DNA of 64,000 nucleotides from Hyaloscypha bicolor E (taxonomy: Eukaryota > Ascomycota > Leotiomycetes > Helotiales > Hyaloscyphaceae). The translations under genes were made by a program, and so were the position numbers. A model generated the notes under the pieces. That model was given only the letters and a program-made list of their open reading frames with translations. It was not told the DNA's origin and did no database searches. Each line of letters opens with the position of its first letter. The first letter of the stretch is position 1. This document shows, one piece after another, positions 47,449 to 58,149 of this stretch. The DNA lies in the NCBI RefSeq assembly GCF_002865645.1, contig NW_020194684.1:6115952-6179951 (forward strand). Direction: 5' to 3'.

Positions 47449-48585
47449 TCACCATTCAAATTCCTTTGCCTTGTTACTACTCGAGCCGCAACCCGCTTCG
47501 CTCACTTTAGTCCAATCATAAAATCCGCCTCTCTCCACGAACGCAGTCCGCTCCCACCTCACTTGTGTCATCGCCTTCCTCACGCCAACATCTAGGATAC
47601 TCTCACTCGCTTTCTCCTCCCCATCGCCTTTGTCCAGAAAGCGCATATACTCGTCCAAAATCAAATAACTCCCTCTCATTATCTCGTTGCTCTCCGGCAC
47701 GAAACATTTCAGGTGCTTGTGCCTGTCGCAGAACGCTTTCCACTGCTCGTTGCTTACGAGAAACGAACGTGCATCGCGCTTGCGCTGTTCATTATCGTTT
47801 TCGCCGGCGACGATCAGGCACTGGAAGACCTTCCATCGAAAGGGCTGAAACCGTGCAATCGGACAAGTCATATCTTCATCCCAGTTCAGGCTACATACAA
47901 CGGTATTGACTTTGAACTTGATGCCGAAGTGTCGACACCAACTGGCGACTTTCGTTAGTTGCTCCACGTTCTCTCCACTCCTGCCTCTTCCGATCTTGAT
48001 ATTTGTCTCTGGGTCGAACGAATCGCCTGGGTAACGGGGGAGTTAGTATTACTAGATTAAGATTGTTTCGGGAGAGGACATTGTCTTAGGAGAAAGCCAT
48101 GAAACAGCCCGTAATAGGAAAGGGTTTCTCCCCCAACACCTACAGGATATAGCAAGGATGTCAATGAACGCGGCGTTCTCGCGCAAGAACTTCTTGGTGA
48201 TCTTCGAGCCGTTCGACACGATACTTATACTTTCTATCCCTAGTTCCTCTTTCCCATAGCGGAGAAGTTCACGCATGAACATGGGATATAGGAAAGGCTC
48301 ACCGCCTGCGAAATTGAGCTTCTTCATCCCGGCCTCTTTCAAGAGCTTCATTCCGCACTTGGCCTTGTCCAGTGGGAGGATGCTGGAGGTCTTCTCGGTG
48401 TGGAAACAGAAGCCGCATTCATAATTGCACTTGCGGGAGAAGTGGTAGTTAACCGAGACTGGAGTTTCGGCTCCGCTCATTTGCTGAAGTTGATGGAAAT
48501 GGTATAAGAGGCAGGCAGCTATTATGCAAGAAGCTCCCGTGATACCAGTGACGATCGGACTGCTGAAGAGAATTGCAGACAGCAT
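47449..48585 (-). CDS. Viperin (RSAD2-like) radical SAM enzyme
   Basis: Exons 48585-48144 and 48026-47449 give 339 residues; human viperin has 361. Residues 4-30 are a hydrophobic N-terminal segment (likely membrane anchor). The [4Fe-4S] motif is CNYECGFC at 53-60 (CX3CX2C), followed by GGEP at 94-97 and VSNGS at 123-127. Exon 2 gives CDSFDPETN, RWKVFQC, VPESN, SYLILDEYMRFL and SILDVGV, all viperin-specific words, and the RGGFYDW end. Animal viperin converts CTP to the chain terminator ddhCTP; prokaryotic and fungal relatives act on CTP, UTP or GTP, and the substrate here is unknown. The intron splits the ISCDSFD motif. A short Ser-rich insertion precedes the final EFEW. No lesion is seen. 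It is head-to-head with the nucleotide kinase at 49545. Confidence 0.95.
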
Positions 48586-49544
48586 AATAAAGGTTAGGGT
48601 TGTTTTCTAGACCAATTTTCGAAGGGAATATTTTCAATTAATCAAGAATCCACTTGGTCAATCTCCTGGTCTGTCATTGAGTGACTGGTCTCTGTTGAGT
48701 GCTGGCTTGTACCGTGTGCATGGCTACTTTGGTGTGCCCAGTCATTCGAGTGCGCCTGGTTATAGGAGGTGTTGAAGTCTTGAGCTTGTTAAAGTGTGGG
48801 GCTATAGCAAGACAGTAATCCAGACGCAAGCCATGAAAAGGCTTGCTCCGCCCCCACAGACCCGTGCGGCTCGGCACACTTCTGGATTCGAAGCTCCTTA
48901 GTCTGTGTAACTTCACAAAGTTTGGAGAAACAAACTGCCACGTGGGCTGCTGATACATCCTCCTCAAAAAACCAAGCATCTCTCACCGAACACGTGCTCA
49001 CGAATCGGATTCTTGCCATGTTCCACATCTTGACGAACGTTATGCACGATACAGTAGATACAGTAAGAGCTCACGCCAATCTCCCGTTTCCATCACTAGT
49101 GCTGCGGGAGGCCTCCTGGAGGCCTCCAGTTGCTGTACCAGATCGAACGAAGATGAGACAATCGACTCATGTTCAAATGTGATAGGGAAGCGGATAGGTT
49201 GCCGCTGAATGACCAAACCGAACGGGCTCTTGAGGTGGTATGTCTGTCTGCAACGATCGTTCAATGCGGCTTTCTCATCGGGCGATTCGGCATCATCAGA
49301 TCACGGCAACCCAGTATATTGAAGCATCAATCATTATCTGATCTATTCAACCTTTAAACAAACAATGTCAGCTCCGCCGAGCCACATCAACCGAATCACA
49401 GTCCTCCCAGGATCGACGATCTTAAACCCCTCCATAATTCTAGTAACCTTGGGTGATCCAGCAAATGTACGGTGAGAAGGATCACATGCCCGCCACTGTG
49501 TATAAACTTTAGTCCACTTCAGGTATAGAAAGAGCTCAACAACC
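48586..49544. other. Shared intergenic region of viperin and kinase genes
   Basis: A 959-bp divergent spacer with no convincing coding sequence. It contains the palindromic elements listed at 49107-49129 and is the only place for both promoters. Confidence 0.5.
49107..49129. promoter_or_regulatory. Two palindromic GGAGGCCTCC elements
   Basis: GGAGGCCTCC occurs at 49107-49116 and again at 49118-49127; the second sits inside a perfect 14-bp palindrome CTGGAGGCCTCCAG (49116-49129). Such adjacent perfect palindromes in the middle of a divergent promoter region could be binding sites for a dimeric transcription factor. No specific factor is claimed. Confidence 0.35.
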
Positions 49545-50299
49545 ATGCACCGGCAGATCTCTGTCATCTTTATCCTCGGTAGGTTCTCTTAACCTCCTCC
49601 GCTAAGTATATTGAGCCTCAAGATTCTAAGTTCTCTCTAACAGGACCCCCTGGAGCGGGCAAAAGTACTCTAGGCGCACTTCTCACGGAGAACTTTCCCG
49701 TGCAACATATCTCGGTTGGCGACCTCCTACGGCGCATCATTAAGAATGATACTACCCATCCCCAAGCAGGAGCCCTCGCATCTATGCTAAACAAGCAGGA
49801 ACTCATTGATGCAAAGGTTCTGGTTCCTATCCTAAGGAACGCGCTAGAAGAGTTAGAGTCGCGAGAGCAGGGGAGGAAAGTAATGCTAGTGGATGGATTC
49901 CCGCGGAACTTGGCACAGCGGAGGGAGTTCGAAGAAGCGGTAAGCATGCTCGCGAGCAAGCTAGCAGCGGTGTTGTGTATATACTACTCTATGTCCTAAC
50001 GTAGTAAGCAGTTTGCAGAACCCATACTCGTTCTCTTCTTCAATTGTCCTAAAGAAATCGCAAAGCAGCGGTATCTTACGCGCAACTTGGAAGGGCGGGA
50101 GGCAGATAACGAGGCAATGTTCGAGAAAAGATATAAGGAGTATGTGCAAGAGAATGAGGAGATCGCTCGTGAATATCGGGAGAGGGGACTCTTAGTGGAG
50201 GTTGATACTGGTAATGGAATGGAGGAGTCGTGGGAGGAGCTCTTCACCAGACTAGGGAAGGACTCCAAATGGACGGATGTTATTGGAAAGAGTGTTTAG
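49545..50299 (+). CDS. UMP/CMP-kinase-like nucleoside monophosphate kinase
   Basis: Exons 49545-49578, 49644-49939 and 50012-50299 give 205 residues, the size of yeast Ura6. The P-loop GPPGAGKS is at residues 12-19, the NMP-binding helix reads ISVGDLLRR, the core motif DGFPRN at 95-100, and the lid and Arg-rich part NLEGREADNEAMFEKRYKEY at about 135-154 match adenylate/UMP-CMP kinases. The P-loop has Ser after Lys instead of the usual Gly, and the NMP domain is diverged, so it is probably not the housekeeping Ura6. The role expected is phosphorylation of a pyrimidine monophosphate. Its start lies 959 bp from that of viperin on the other strand, so they may be co-regulated. Confidence 0.88.
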
Positions 50300-50709
50300 A
50301 ACCGGGCGGGGATGAAGGTGGATTGAGCTTATAAACTAGATCCTTGATCATAGGCATCTTCTGACCCCCTTTTCAGTCATGTAATCATGCAGGGTGAACA
50401 ACAGCGAAGGAGGAGAGCATTTTGGCTAGTTCCAATGTCATAGAATACTTTCCTGCATTTCATTCTAAGTATCGGTACGTTTCCTGTATTGTCTCCTCGA
50501 TGTCGCAGTTCTCTGTGGTATATTTGCCTTCGATATCCAAGCCCAATGGTGCAGTGGTCAGCTCCGGATCTCTGGAGTACTCATCTGTATCTACCCCTCA
50601 GTTATTTGCTCCTCATTGCACACACTACTCCAATGTATCAGTTTCCTATTGCACCCTAGGACGCACCCTTAATGATGAGAAACTTTGGGAACATGATCTG
50701 GAGCCTCGT
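50300..50709. other. Intergenic, 3' flanks of two convergent genes
   Basis: About 400 bp without coding signal between the convergent kinase and BTB genes. Confidence 0.4.
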
Positions 50710-51423
50710 CTAGTCTTCCTTGACATGGAAGTCGGCCATGTGTATCGAGAACTTGGTTCCTTTCATGGTGACATCTCGAAACACGTAGCACATCTCTGAA
50801 AGCATCTCCTTTGGGAAAAGGCTCAGGGAGGTCCGAAACTCGTCTTTGTTCAAGGTCCAAACGCATTGGCTGATGAAGATTCGACGAAGAGGACTGTCGG
50901 CCACAGTATTGTCCCACACGTACTGGAAGATTGGGATGTGGATTGTATTTTCTATTGGGCGAAGTTCCTCGATCTTATCAATAGCGATATTCTGCAGTCG
51001 TGGCATCAGAAGCTTCCCCGCCAGAACCCACACGCGACACAAAGCAGGAACAGACTTGGTCTGTCCACCCAAATCTCCATCCAGTTTCTGAGTGTAAACC
51101 CATTGGCAGAACAAGCCAAAACCCTCTTCGGTAGTGTCTTCCAAGGTGTAGGTTTGTGTCTGGCCCTCAAGGAAGCTGCCAATAAAAGCTGCCTTGAGGA
51201 CCGGGGAGTAATCGCATGCGAGCTTCTTGTGAATGAAGAACGTCTTCTTTTGGGGTCCAATGATGAAGGTTACGGCCTCGCCCAGGTTGCTGAACTATCT
51301 TTAGAATCTAAAGTATGGAAAATCAACATAGACTTACCAGAAGTCTGGGAGCTTCGGCGCGGCAGGGGGCTTTGGGGTCGGCCTTCCGAAAGTTCCGAAA
51401 GGCCGCCTTTCGGAAGGCGGCAT
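50710..51423 (-). CDS. BTB/POZ-domain protein
   Basis: Exons 51423-51338 and 51289-50710 give 221 residues. The N-terminus is short and Pro/Arg-rich (MPPSERRPFGTFGRPTPKPP). The BTB core reads VTFIIGPQKKTFFIHKKLAC, then DYSPVLKAAFIGSFLEGQTQ, CQWVYTQKLDGDL and WVLAGKLLMPRLQNIAIDKI; the C-terminal half has SPLRRIFISQCV and FPKEMLSEMC. It is a dispersed relative of the 12-18 kb cluster and shares its intron position before the core. The first coding exon contains a perfect 12-bp inverted repeat. The gene appears intact. Confidence 0.82.
51381..51418. repeat. Perfect 12-bp inverted repeat in BTB exon 1
   Basis: GCCTTCCGAAAG (51381-51392) and its exact reverse complement CTTTCGGAAGGC (51407-51418) are separated by 14 bp that themselves repeat TTCCGAAAGGC. 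The element lies within the first 45 nt of coding sequence and could form a hairpin in the mRNA near the start codon. Confidence 0.8.
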
Positions 51424-52761
51424 CTTGTCACCCTTGATGCTAATGTCAGTTATTTTTCTAACAAAAATGGCTTCTTGAATAACTTACCTGAAGCGGTAGA
51501 ATGACTAACGATATTGTTCGGACTCAGAGGGGTAGAAGGCTCCGAGCAGATCGGGCTCCCATAAATATTATCGATAATTATTAATTACTAACTAATTAGC
51601 GCAATTATCTATTGATCGGTTATCGAACCTATCGGAGCACACAATGGTGGTCTGACCCTGAGTGCAGAGTCATAATACTGAAGCTCATGAAATAGAGGGA
51701 AGTGAGCCAGTCAAATGCTATGGATGAAGAGAGCTTTAAGCGATAAGAGACGAGCGCACTTGCGGGCCACCCTCAGTACGCACTCGCCAGAAGATGAGCC
51801 CCGGATTGAAGATGCTCCCTCTAGTTGAAAAGGACCTTATATTTCTCTCAACCAGTCCCGGCACGGGAGCACGTATGATTGAGGGAATCGGCAAATCTCT
51901 TTCACGAAGTACGAAGACAACGGCATACAGTATCGGGAATACAGGGCATTGAGAGACTTTTAGGCTCTCCGGCATTCAGATTAAGGTATGAAACTCGCTA
52001 TAAGGCCCTATATTTCCAGTCCCTTCCCCTAAAAGCAGCCTTTACGCCTTCGACAAGGGCTACCACACCTTTTCAGGGCCTCCCCTTGTAATTACAACTG
52101 AGTCTTCGCTAAGGAGGCTTATGTAGTAAATTTGTATGTAGAGGTACTTTCCTTTGCGAGAGGGGCCAGATAGTTAATGAGGGGTAAGGAACACCAAAAA
52201 AGTGGACCTTTTTAAAGTTCTTAAAAAAACTATAAAAAAATCTAAAAACTATTAAAGCGATGTTCCTAATTATAACGCTATACTTGCTTTTTTAATTAAA
52301 GGTAATAAGTATAATAAGAATCGTAGTTAAAAGGGATAGACAGGGGGGTCCTCGATTCTCGCTTAGAATCGATACTGGTATCGATAGTATTAATACCTTA
52401 CGATTCTGGTATCAATACGGATCAACACCCGAAATTAGGTATCATTGCCGAGCCTGGAGGGAGGAGGAGAGCTTTGCCTCGATGCGAACGAGAGGGAGAG
52501 ATTCTTGGTGAAGCTGGATGGTAAAGTAGCAGGAGGGAATTGTTCAAACTGCGACTCGTTCCTGCTTGCCCTCCTTCTATCTCCCCCCCTTTCTAAGCTT
52601 CCAATTCATTAGACATTCGAAGTTCTTGGTGGTGAGGTACAATGAAAGTTGAGAGTTATGCCATTTATGTAGTATATGGACATCTAGCTAGATCTCCGAT
52701 GCGACAGAAGGAGATTGAGAGCAACTTGCCTACAGATACAGCCATCACTCGAGCGTGCACT
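51424..52761. repeat. AT-rich, repeat-derived intergenic region
   Basis: About 1.3 kb. 51550-51640 and 52160-52440 are strongly AT-rich with stop codons in every frame, and 52340-52440 repeats a word like GATTCTNGTATCNATA. This looks like mutated transposon or repeat DNA separating the BTB gene from MSH4. No gene is seen. Confidence 0.5.
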
Positions 52762-55700
52762 TCAAGAAGTTTCTTCGGGTCCCCCATCCTCCTCACCCGT
52801 CCCCGCATCAGAGTCGCTGCTCTCAACATCATTTTCGATCTGGTCCATACGCCTAACAAACTCATCTTGAAGACGACGCAACCAACTTAGCAGAGACTTG
52901 CCTTCCATGGGACCACTCTCAGCCTGCTTCAAGGTCTCCTTCAAGCCCAGCACAAGTTTTCTCCTTCTTGCAAGTGCGAATGCTTTCGAAGACTTCTTCT
53001 TCGCTGCTGCTTGGGCATCGAGCATCTTCGAGACTTTCTCAGCGACTTCAAGGATTTGTGGTGGCAGATCAACGACCCGAGCAAGTGCAAGTCCATAGTG
53101 TTCCTCCTTCACAAAGCCTTCTCCAACCCTGTATAGCATTGTCATTGTATTATCTTCGCTCATGTCGACCGCAAGGTGGAGATTGACTACGCCGGGACGC
53201 TCGGACATAATCTGGGCTGCACAAGTTCAGCGGAAGCTCATGCAATAAAGTCAGCCACATACCAAGCTCTCTGAAGTGCGTCGCAAAGAAAACCAAAGCC
53301 TTGCTTTCGACAAGAGCTTCTGCAATGCTCAAAGCAATGGCAAGTCCATCTCGACTACTCGTGCCTCGGCCAAGTTCGTCAATAATTGCAAAACTGTGCT
53401 TGTCGATGTTTCTGTTAGGTAGAAGGTCAACTCTGTCTTGAAACTTCGGTAGAAAGAAAAGTCACCTCAGAATGAAAGCCATCTCTCTCATCTCGGATGC
53501 AAAAGTAGAAACGTTGGCTTCGATGCTGTCGTCCATGGAGACGCGGGCAAAGAGCTGGTGGATCAATGAAAAAGAAGCATACGCGGCTGGCACAAAGCTA
53601 CCAACTTGGGCCATCACAGTCATGAGAGCAACGGAACGGATGTAAGTGCTCTTGCCGCTCATGTTACAGCCGGTGATGATCTGAAGACGCGATTGCTGAG
53701 ATGCATAAATATCATTGGGGACGAACTTCTGCTGGTGAACCTAGAGCCATCGAGAATTAGCAAAGGGTCCTCTCCATCACTGGCATCTAACAAACCTTCT
53801 CTCGAACTGGATGACGACCAGACTTGATCCCAATACAATCTGTGAGCTCTGGTCTGCAATATTCGCTGCTTGTGGCCAAATGACCAAACGCTGCAAGCAC
53901 GTCTAGCAACGCAATGCTCTCGCAGACTTGGTACAGGCTCGGGATCTCCCCACGGAGATTCTCTATCAGTTCTTGGATGGTTTTATCACTCATCGAGACG
54001 ACTTCTAGATGAGAGTCCTGGATTCGTTGATTCAATTTCATAAGGTCCATTGTCTGACATTCAATAAAACCTTTCTTCTTGTACCGATTGATCAAGATGT
54101 TTGGGATTGCTCGACCGTCGAAATCACTTTCGTAAAGTCTCAGATAATAATGACGTGCATTCTCATATCGCGTCTCAGCCTGCATCTCAAATCGTTCTAT
54201 TTTTCAACAGTCAGTGTGAGCATGTGCGGTGTATGGTCTGACGGTTGAACTCACGGTTGATGTCAGTGACATGTTGGTGGACATCCTCAGTAGCCTCCTT
54301 GAATGTTTGACGGGCTACATCAAGAAGACCGCTGACACCGGACTGCAGACAGTCAGACTCTGCGAGTGAGAAGGAACGATTCTCGTACCTTCACAGCATA
54401 CGTTCTTTGGTTTCGCAGATCCAGAGGCGTCTTCTGGTAGGTAACATCCTCGTTGATGACTTGCTTGATGAGTTTCATTGTGGGATTAATGATATCGGGT
54501 CGACAATTCTCTCGGATCTTGACAAGCATTTCTGATTGAGCTCCTGCGAGGGCTTCGAATAATGGGCCGACAGACTGTACGAAACTCTTCAGCATCATTA
54601 CGTTGTTGATCGATTGTTCTGAGTATCGTATGTCCGGTTGAGTGGGAAGGACGATTAGCTGATCGAGTCAGTAGGTTTACGGCCAAGATGGAGAAGAGGC
54701 TTACACTGGTAAGCAGCTTTTCCACATCGTGAGTAGACTTAAGAGCTGAATTAAGTCAGCAGTAGTGCTTCTCAGAGGGGACATGGGATCGACCAAGCCG
54801 TGTCTGATAGAACATATCCTCCTTAATAGTAAAATCATGAACAGCATCGTATCGTTGATTGAGAACATCTTTCTGAGTAGATGGTTGAAGGATGTTGCTC
54901 CGAAGAAGCCGGCTCCCCATCGGTGTCAACGTCTCATTCATCACGCCAAACAAACAATCCTTCGACTTGGAATTCTGTATATTCTGGATCAACTCAAGAG
55001 ATTGAATCGTGGAGAGGTCAATCATCATTGTACCTTCGGATGGCTGGTATTTAATTCGGAGAGAGTGAAATGCGAAGGTCAAGGACATCGCCAGGTCAAT
55101 ATACTTGAGAGCCTGTGCAAAAATGAATATCAGATATGCAGAATAGAAACAGACGAAACCAGTCAGTGGGACATACTGCAGCAAAGCAGCATGTTGCGAA
55201 ATAATTTCCTCCAATTGCAACCTTGATTGCCTGAACATCTTCAGAGAAAGCAAATTGGTCAATAAATTCAAGTCCAGCTGTCTCAGACCAATACTTGCGA
55301 TCGATCGTAATGATTCTAGCTCCTGGAATATTCTCTTCAATCAATTGGTACATCTTGGATTTCGGGTTTGGCGGCCCCGCGGTTGAAATGATCAGGATTT
55401 CTGTGGGATCAAAAATCTGCAGCTTGTTAAGAGTTCTGACATAGAATTGACTGTCACAAATTTGACTGAGCACCGCTTCTCCAGTAGAAATATTCACAAA
55501 AGCAAGTCCGACAGTTGGGGATATGCCTCGAGCTTCACTGACTGCACAGATGATCTGTTGAGCGTCGCCACCACCAATGATGGAGCCAGCTCTTGATCGA
55601 CGACCGCTACTTGGGCGCGCTGTGCTTGGGCGAGTGATGCTAGGGCCTGCAGTACTCGGTCGACGGCCGTAAGTTGGCAGAGAAGCCGAGGTCGAGTATC

Positions 55701-55767
55701 CATTCTGGTCGGAAGTCCTGGACGTTGAAGCATAACTGTAAGAAGTGGAAGGCCTTGGCGTGGCCAT
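52762..55767 (-). CDS. MSH4: MutS homolog 4 (meiotic crossover factor)
   Basis: Msh4 pairs with Msh5 to stabilise meiotic recombination intermediates. The start is the ATG at 55767; a Ser/Thr/Arg-rich N-terminus of about 60 residues precedes the MutS connector (IICAVSEARGISPTVGLAFV). Many short introns break the gene. Core words in order: MMIDLSTIQSLELIQNIQNS, MGSRLLRSNILQP, the coiled clamp region, the Walker A GCNMSGKSTY (about 53680-53650), FARVSMDDSIEANVSTFASE, Walker B IDELGRGTSS (about 53380) and FFATHFRELA (about 53285). There is no N-terminal mismatch-recognition domain, consistent with MSH4. The C-terminus ends in an acidic EEDGGPEETS. It is divergent from RSA4 (327 bp). Confidence 0.93.
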
Positions 55768-56094
55768 TGTGTGCGGATGACGAAGAAGATGTTAGTCTTG
55801 AAGAATTAAAGGGTATATCAAGTCTCGCAGATCAAGTCTGGCGAAATCCAGATCCTGAGAGATGGGTATGAAGTTCGCAGCCTTGCGAAACGTTGGAGGT
55901 TCAGATGATGAAGGGGTTCTCCGCTTGGTGCACGGACCAACAAGGCTGAGAAAACTTCGGCGAAATTATTTTCGAACCTCTCGATGGCCCAAGAACTTTT
56001 GAGACATTGAGTCCTGGACAACGAAGATACTTCGAAAATCTTCAAAAGACTCAACGAAAATATTAAATCTGCCACCATAAGATTAGCAGAAGCT

Positions 56095-57886
56095 ATGGCC
56101 ACCATTCTTCCGCCCCCGAGTAAACGACAGCGCACCGAGGCGGCAGAAAGATCCCGGGCGCAGCAGGACGTTGAGGAGGTTCCGAGTGATGCAGGAAGTC
56201 TGCGACTACAGTTTTTTGATGAGACGACTGGGATACCAATCGGCCAAGGCCCTGTTTTGGTTCCAGTCGCAGATGCAACGCCCAAGAACCTCGAACTGCT
56301 ACTGAACACGCTGCAAGGCCATGTGATCTTCTCCCTCGCATGATTAGTAGAGGTGTCTCTGAAACTGACTACCTTTCAGGACTCTTCGGAATATATCCCA
56401 TATCGATTTACGCTTCCAGTCCCAACCAAAACAAGCTCGGATCCGATCACGACTGCGTTTCCCACAAACGTATGGAAGGCTCTGATAAATCCCGGTCTGA
56501 TCAGCACGGAAGAGGTCCAGAATATATCTGCAGCACCTCAGGCTGTATTTAGAGTACAGGCGGTGTCGAGATGTGCTTCGACAATTCCTGGGCATGGAGA
56601 AGCGATTCTTGCGACGCAGTTCTCGCCAAAGTCTTCGTCACGAATGGTCAGCGGCAGTGGAGACAATACGGCCAGGGTTTGGGATTGTGATACAGGAACT
56701 CCGGTACATACTTTGAAAGGACACACGAGTTGGGTTTTGGCGGTAAGCTGGTCACCAGATGATTCCAGAATAGCTACGGGCAGTATGGATAACACGGTTC
56801 GGATGTGGGATCCAAAAACCGGAAAGCAGTTGGGAAATCCGATGAAGGGCCACACGAAATGGGTCACGAGTCTTGCTTGGGAGCCATACCATATTCAAAA
56901 ACCCGGGGAGCCAAGACTAGCGTCTGCCTCGAAAGACGCGACTGTTAGGATATGGTCAACAAATCAACAGACAATTGAGATAGTATTGAGCGGGCACAAA
57001 GGATCGGTATCATGTGTGAAGTGGGGAGGAGTAGGTCTCATTTATACTGGTTCACATGACAAGACTGTGAAAGGTAATCAGCCTATTTCTTTGTCCCATG
57101 CCCCGAGCTCCCTATTTCCTGGCCGGGAGCATGAGACACGCTCCCGACTCTCTGACTCCCCCCCTCAAAGGAAACAAGTTGCTAATTCGTTGAAGTCTGG
57201 AATGCGAAAGACGGAACACTTGCTCACTCTCTCAACGCGCATGCTCACTGGGTCAACCACCTCGCATTGTCAACAGATTTTGTAATTCGAACAGCATTCC
57301 ATGATCATACTGGCAAGATTCCCGAGTCCGAAGAAGAAAAGGTCGAAAAGGCCAGAGAGAGATTCCTGAAAGCGGCAAAGATACAAGGCGAAGTTGTTGA
57401 AAGATTAGTCTCTGCGAGCGATGACTTCACAATGTATTTGTGGGAGCCTTCGAAAGGGACAAAGCCCGTAGCTCGAATGATGGGACATCAGAAACAAGTC
57501 AACCACGTTACCTTCTCGCCTGATTGCCTATTGGTAGCATCATCTTCCTTCGATAATCACACCAAGATTTGGAACGCAAGAGATGGGAAGTTTATCAATA
57601 CTTTGAGAGGTCATGTGGCGCCAGTATATCAGTGTGCTTTCAGTCCGGACTCGAGACTGTTAGTGACGGGAAGCAAAGATACGACGTTGAAGGTTTGGGA
57701 TATGCGGACACACAAATTATCTGTTGGTAAGTTTCTAGAAGTCGTCGTCGGGCTTGTCGTTCATTAACCATATTTGCAGATCTCCCGGGGCACAAGGACG
57801 AAGTTTACGCTGTAGATTGGAGTCCAGATGGGCAAAAGGTTGGTAGTGGAGGAAAAGATAAAGCTGTACGTATCTGGAGACATTAG
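56095..57886 (+). CDS. RSA4: Ribosome assembly WD40 protein Rsa4/Notchless
   Basis: Exons 56095-56322, 56380-57073, 57196-57726 and 57780-57886 give 519 residues, the family's usual length. The N-terminal ubiquitin-like NLE domain (residues about 35-110) reads RLQFFDETTGIPIG and IPYRFTLPVPTK. The beta-propeller follows with GH/WD repeats such as MVSGSGDNTARVWDCDTGTP, IATGSMDNTVRMWDPKTGKQ, ASASKDATVRIW, VASSSFDNHTKIWNARDGKF and VTGSKDTTLKVWDM. It binds Ytm1's partner AAA+ ATPase Rea1 through the NLE domain to mature the 60S subunit. The last repeat ends GKDKAVRIWRH. Confidence 0.95.
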
Positions 57887-58149
57887 TGCAATTTATATGG
57901 CACTCTTCAGCTCAGAATATGCTTGCAAGTTGCATGTCTTTCATTGATGCTATGCTCTGCTGCTCCAGCCATCCCGGTCTGGTAGCAAGGAAGCTTTCTC
58001 ATCTCCCCATCCGTCGACGAACAATCGCGCCCAACAGTTTTACTCCCATTATCGGCCACCTGGACCTTGATCTGGTGAGTGCTGCAGAATGTTAGCCCAC
58101 GATCACGCAATTGCGGAGTAGTGTAACATTACGTTATCTATCCTCAGGC

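Noticed and set aside
48674..49028. Minus-strand frames in the viperin/kinase spacer
   Set aside because: Two overlapping frames of about 80-100 codons have no recognisable domain, so the spacer is treated as regulatory.
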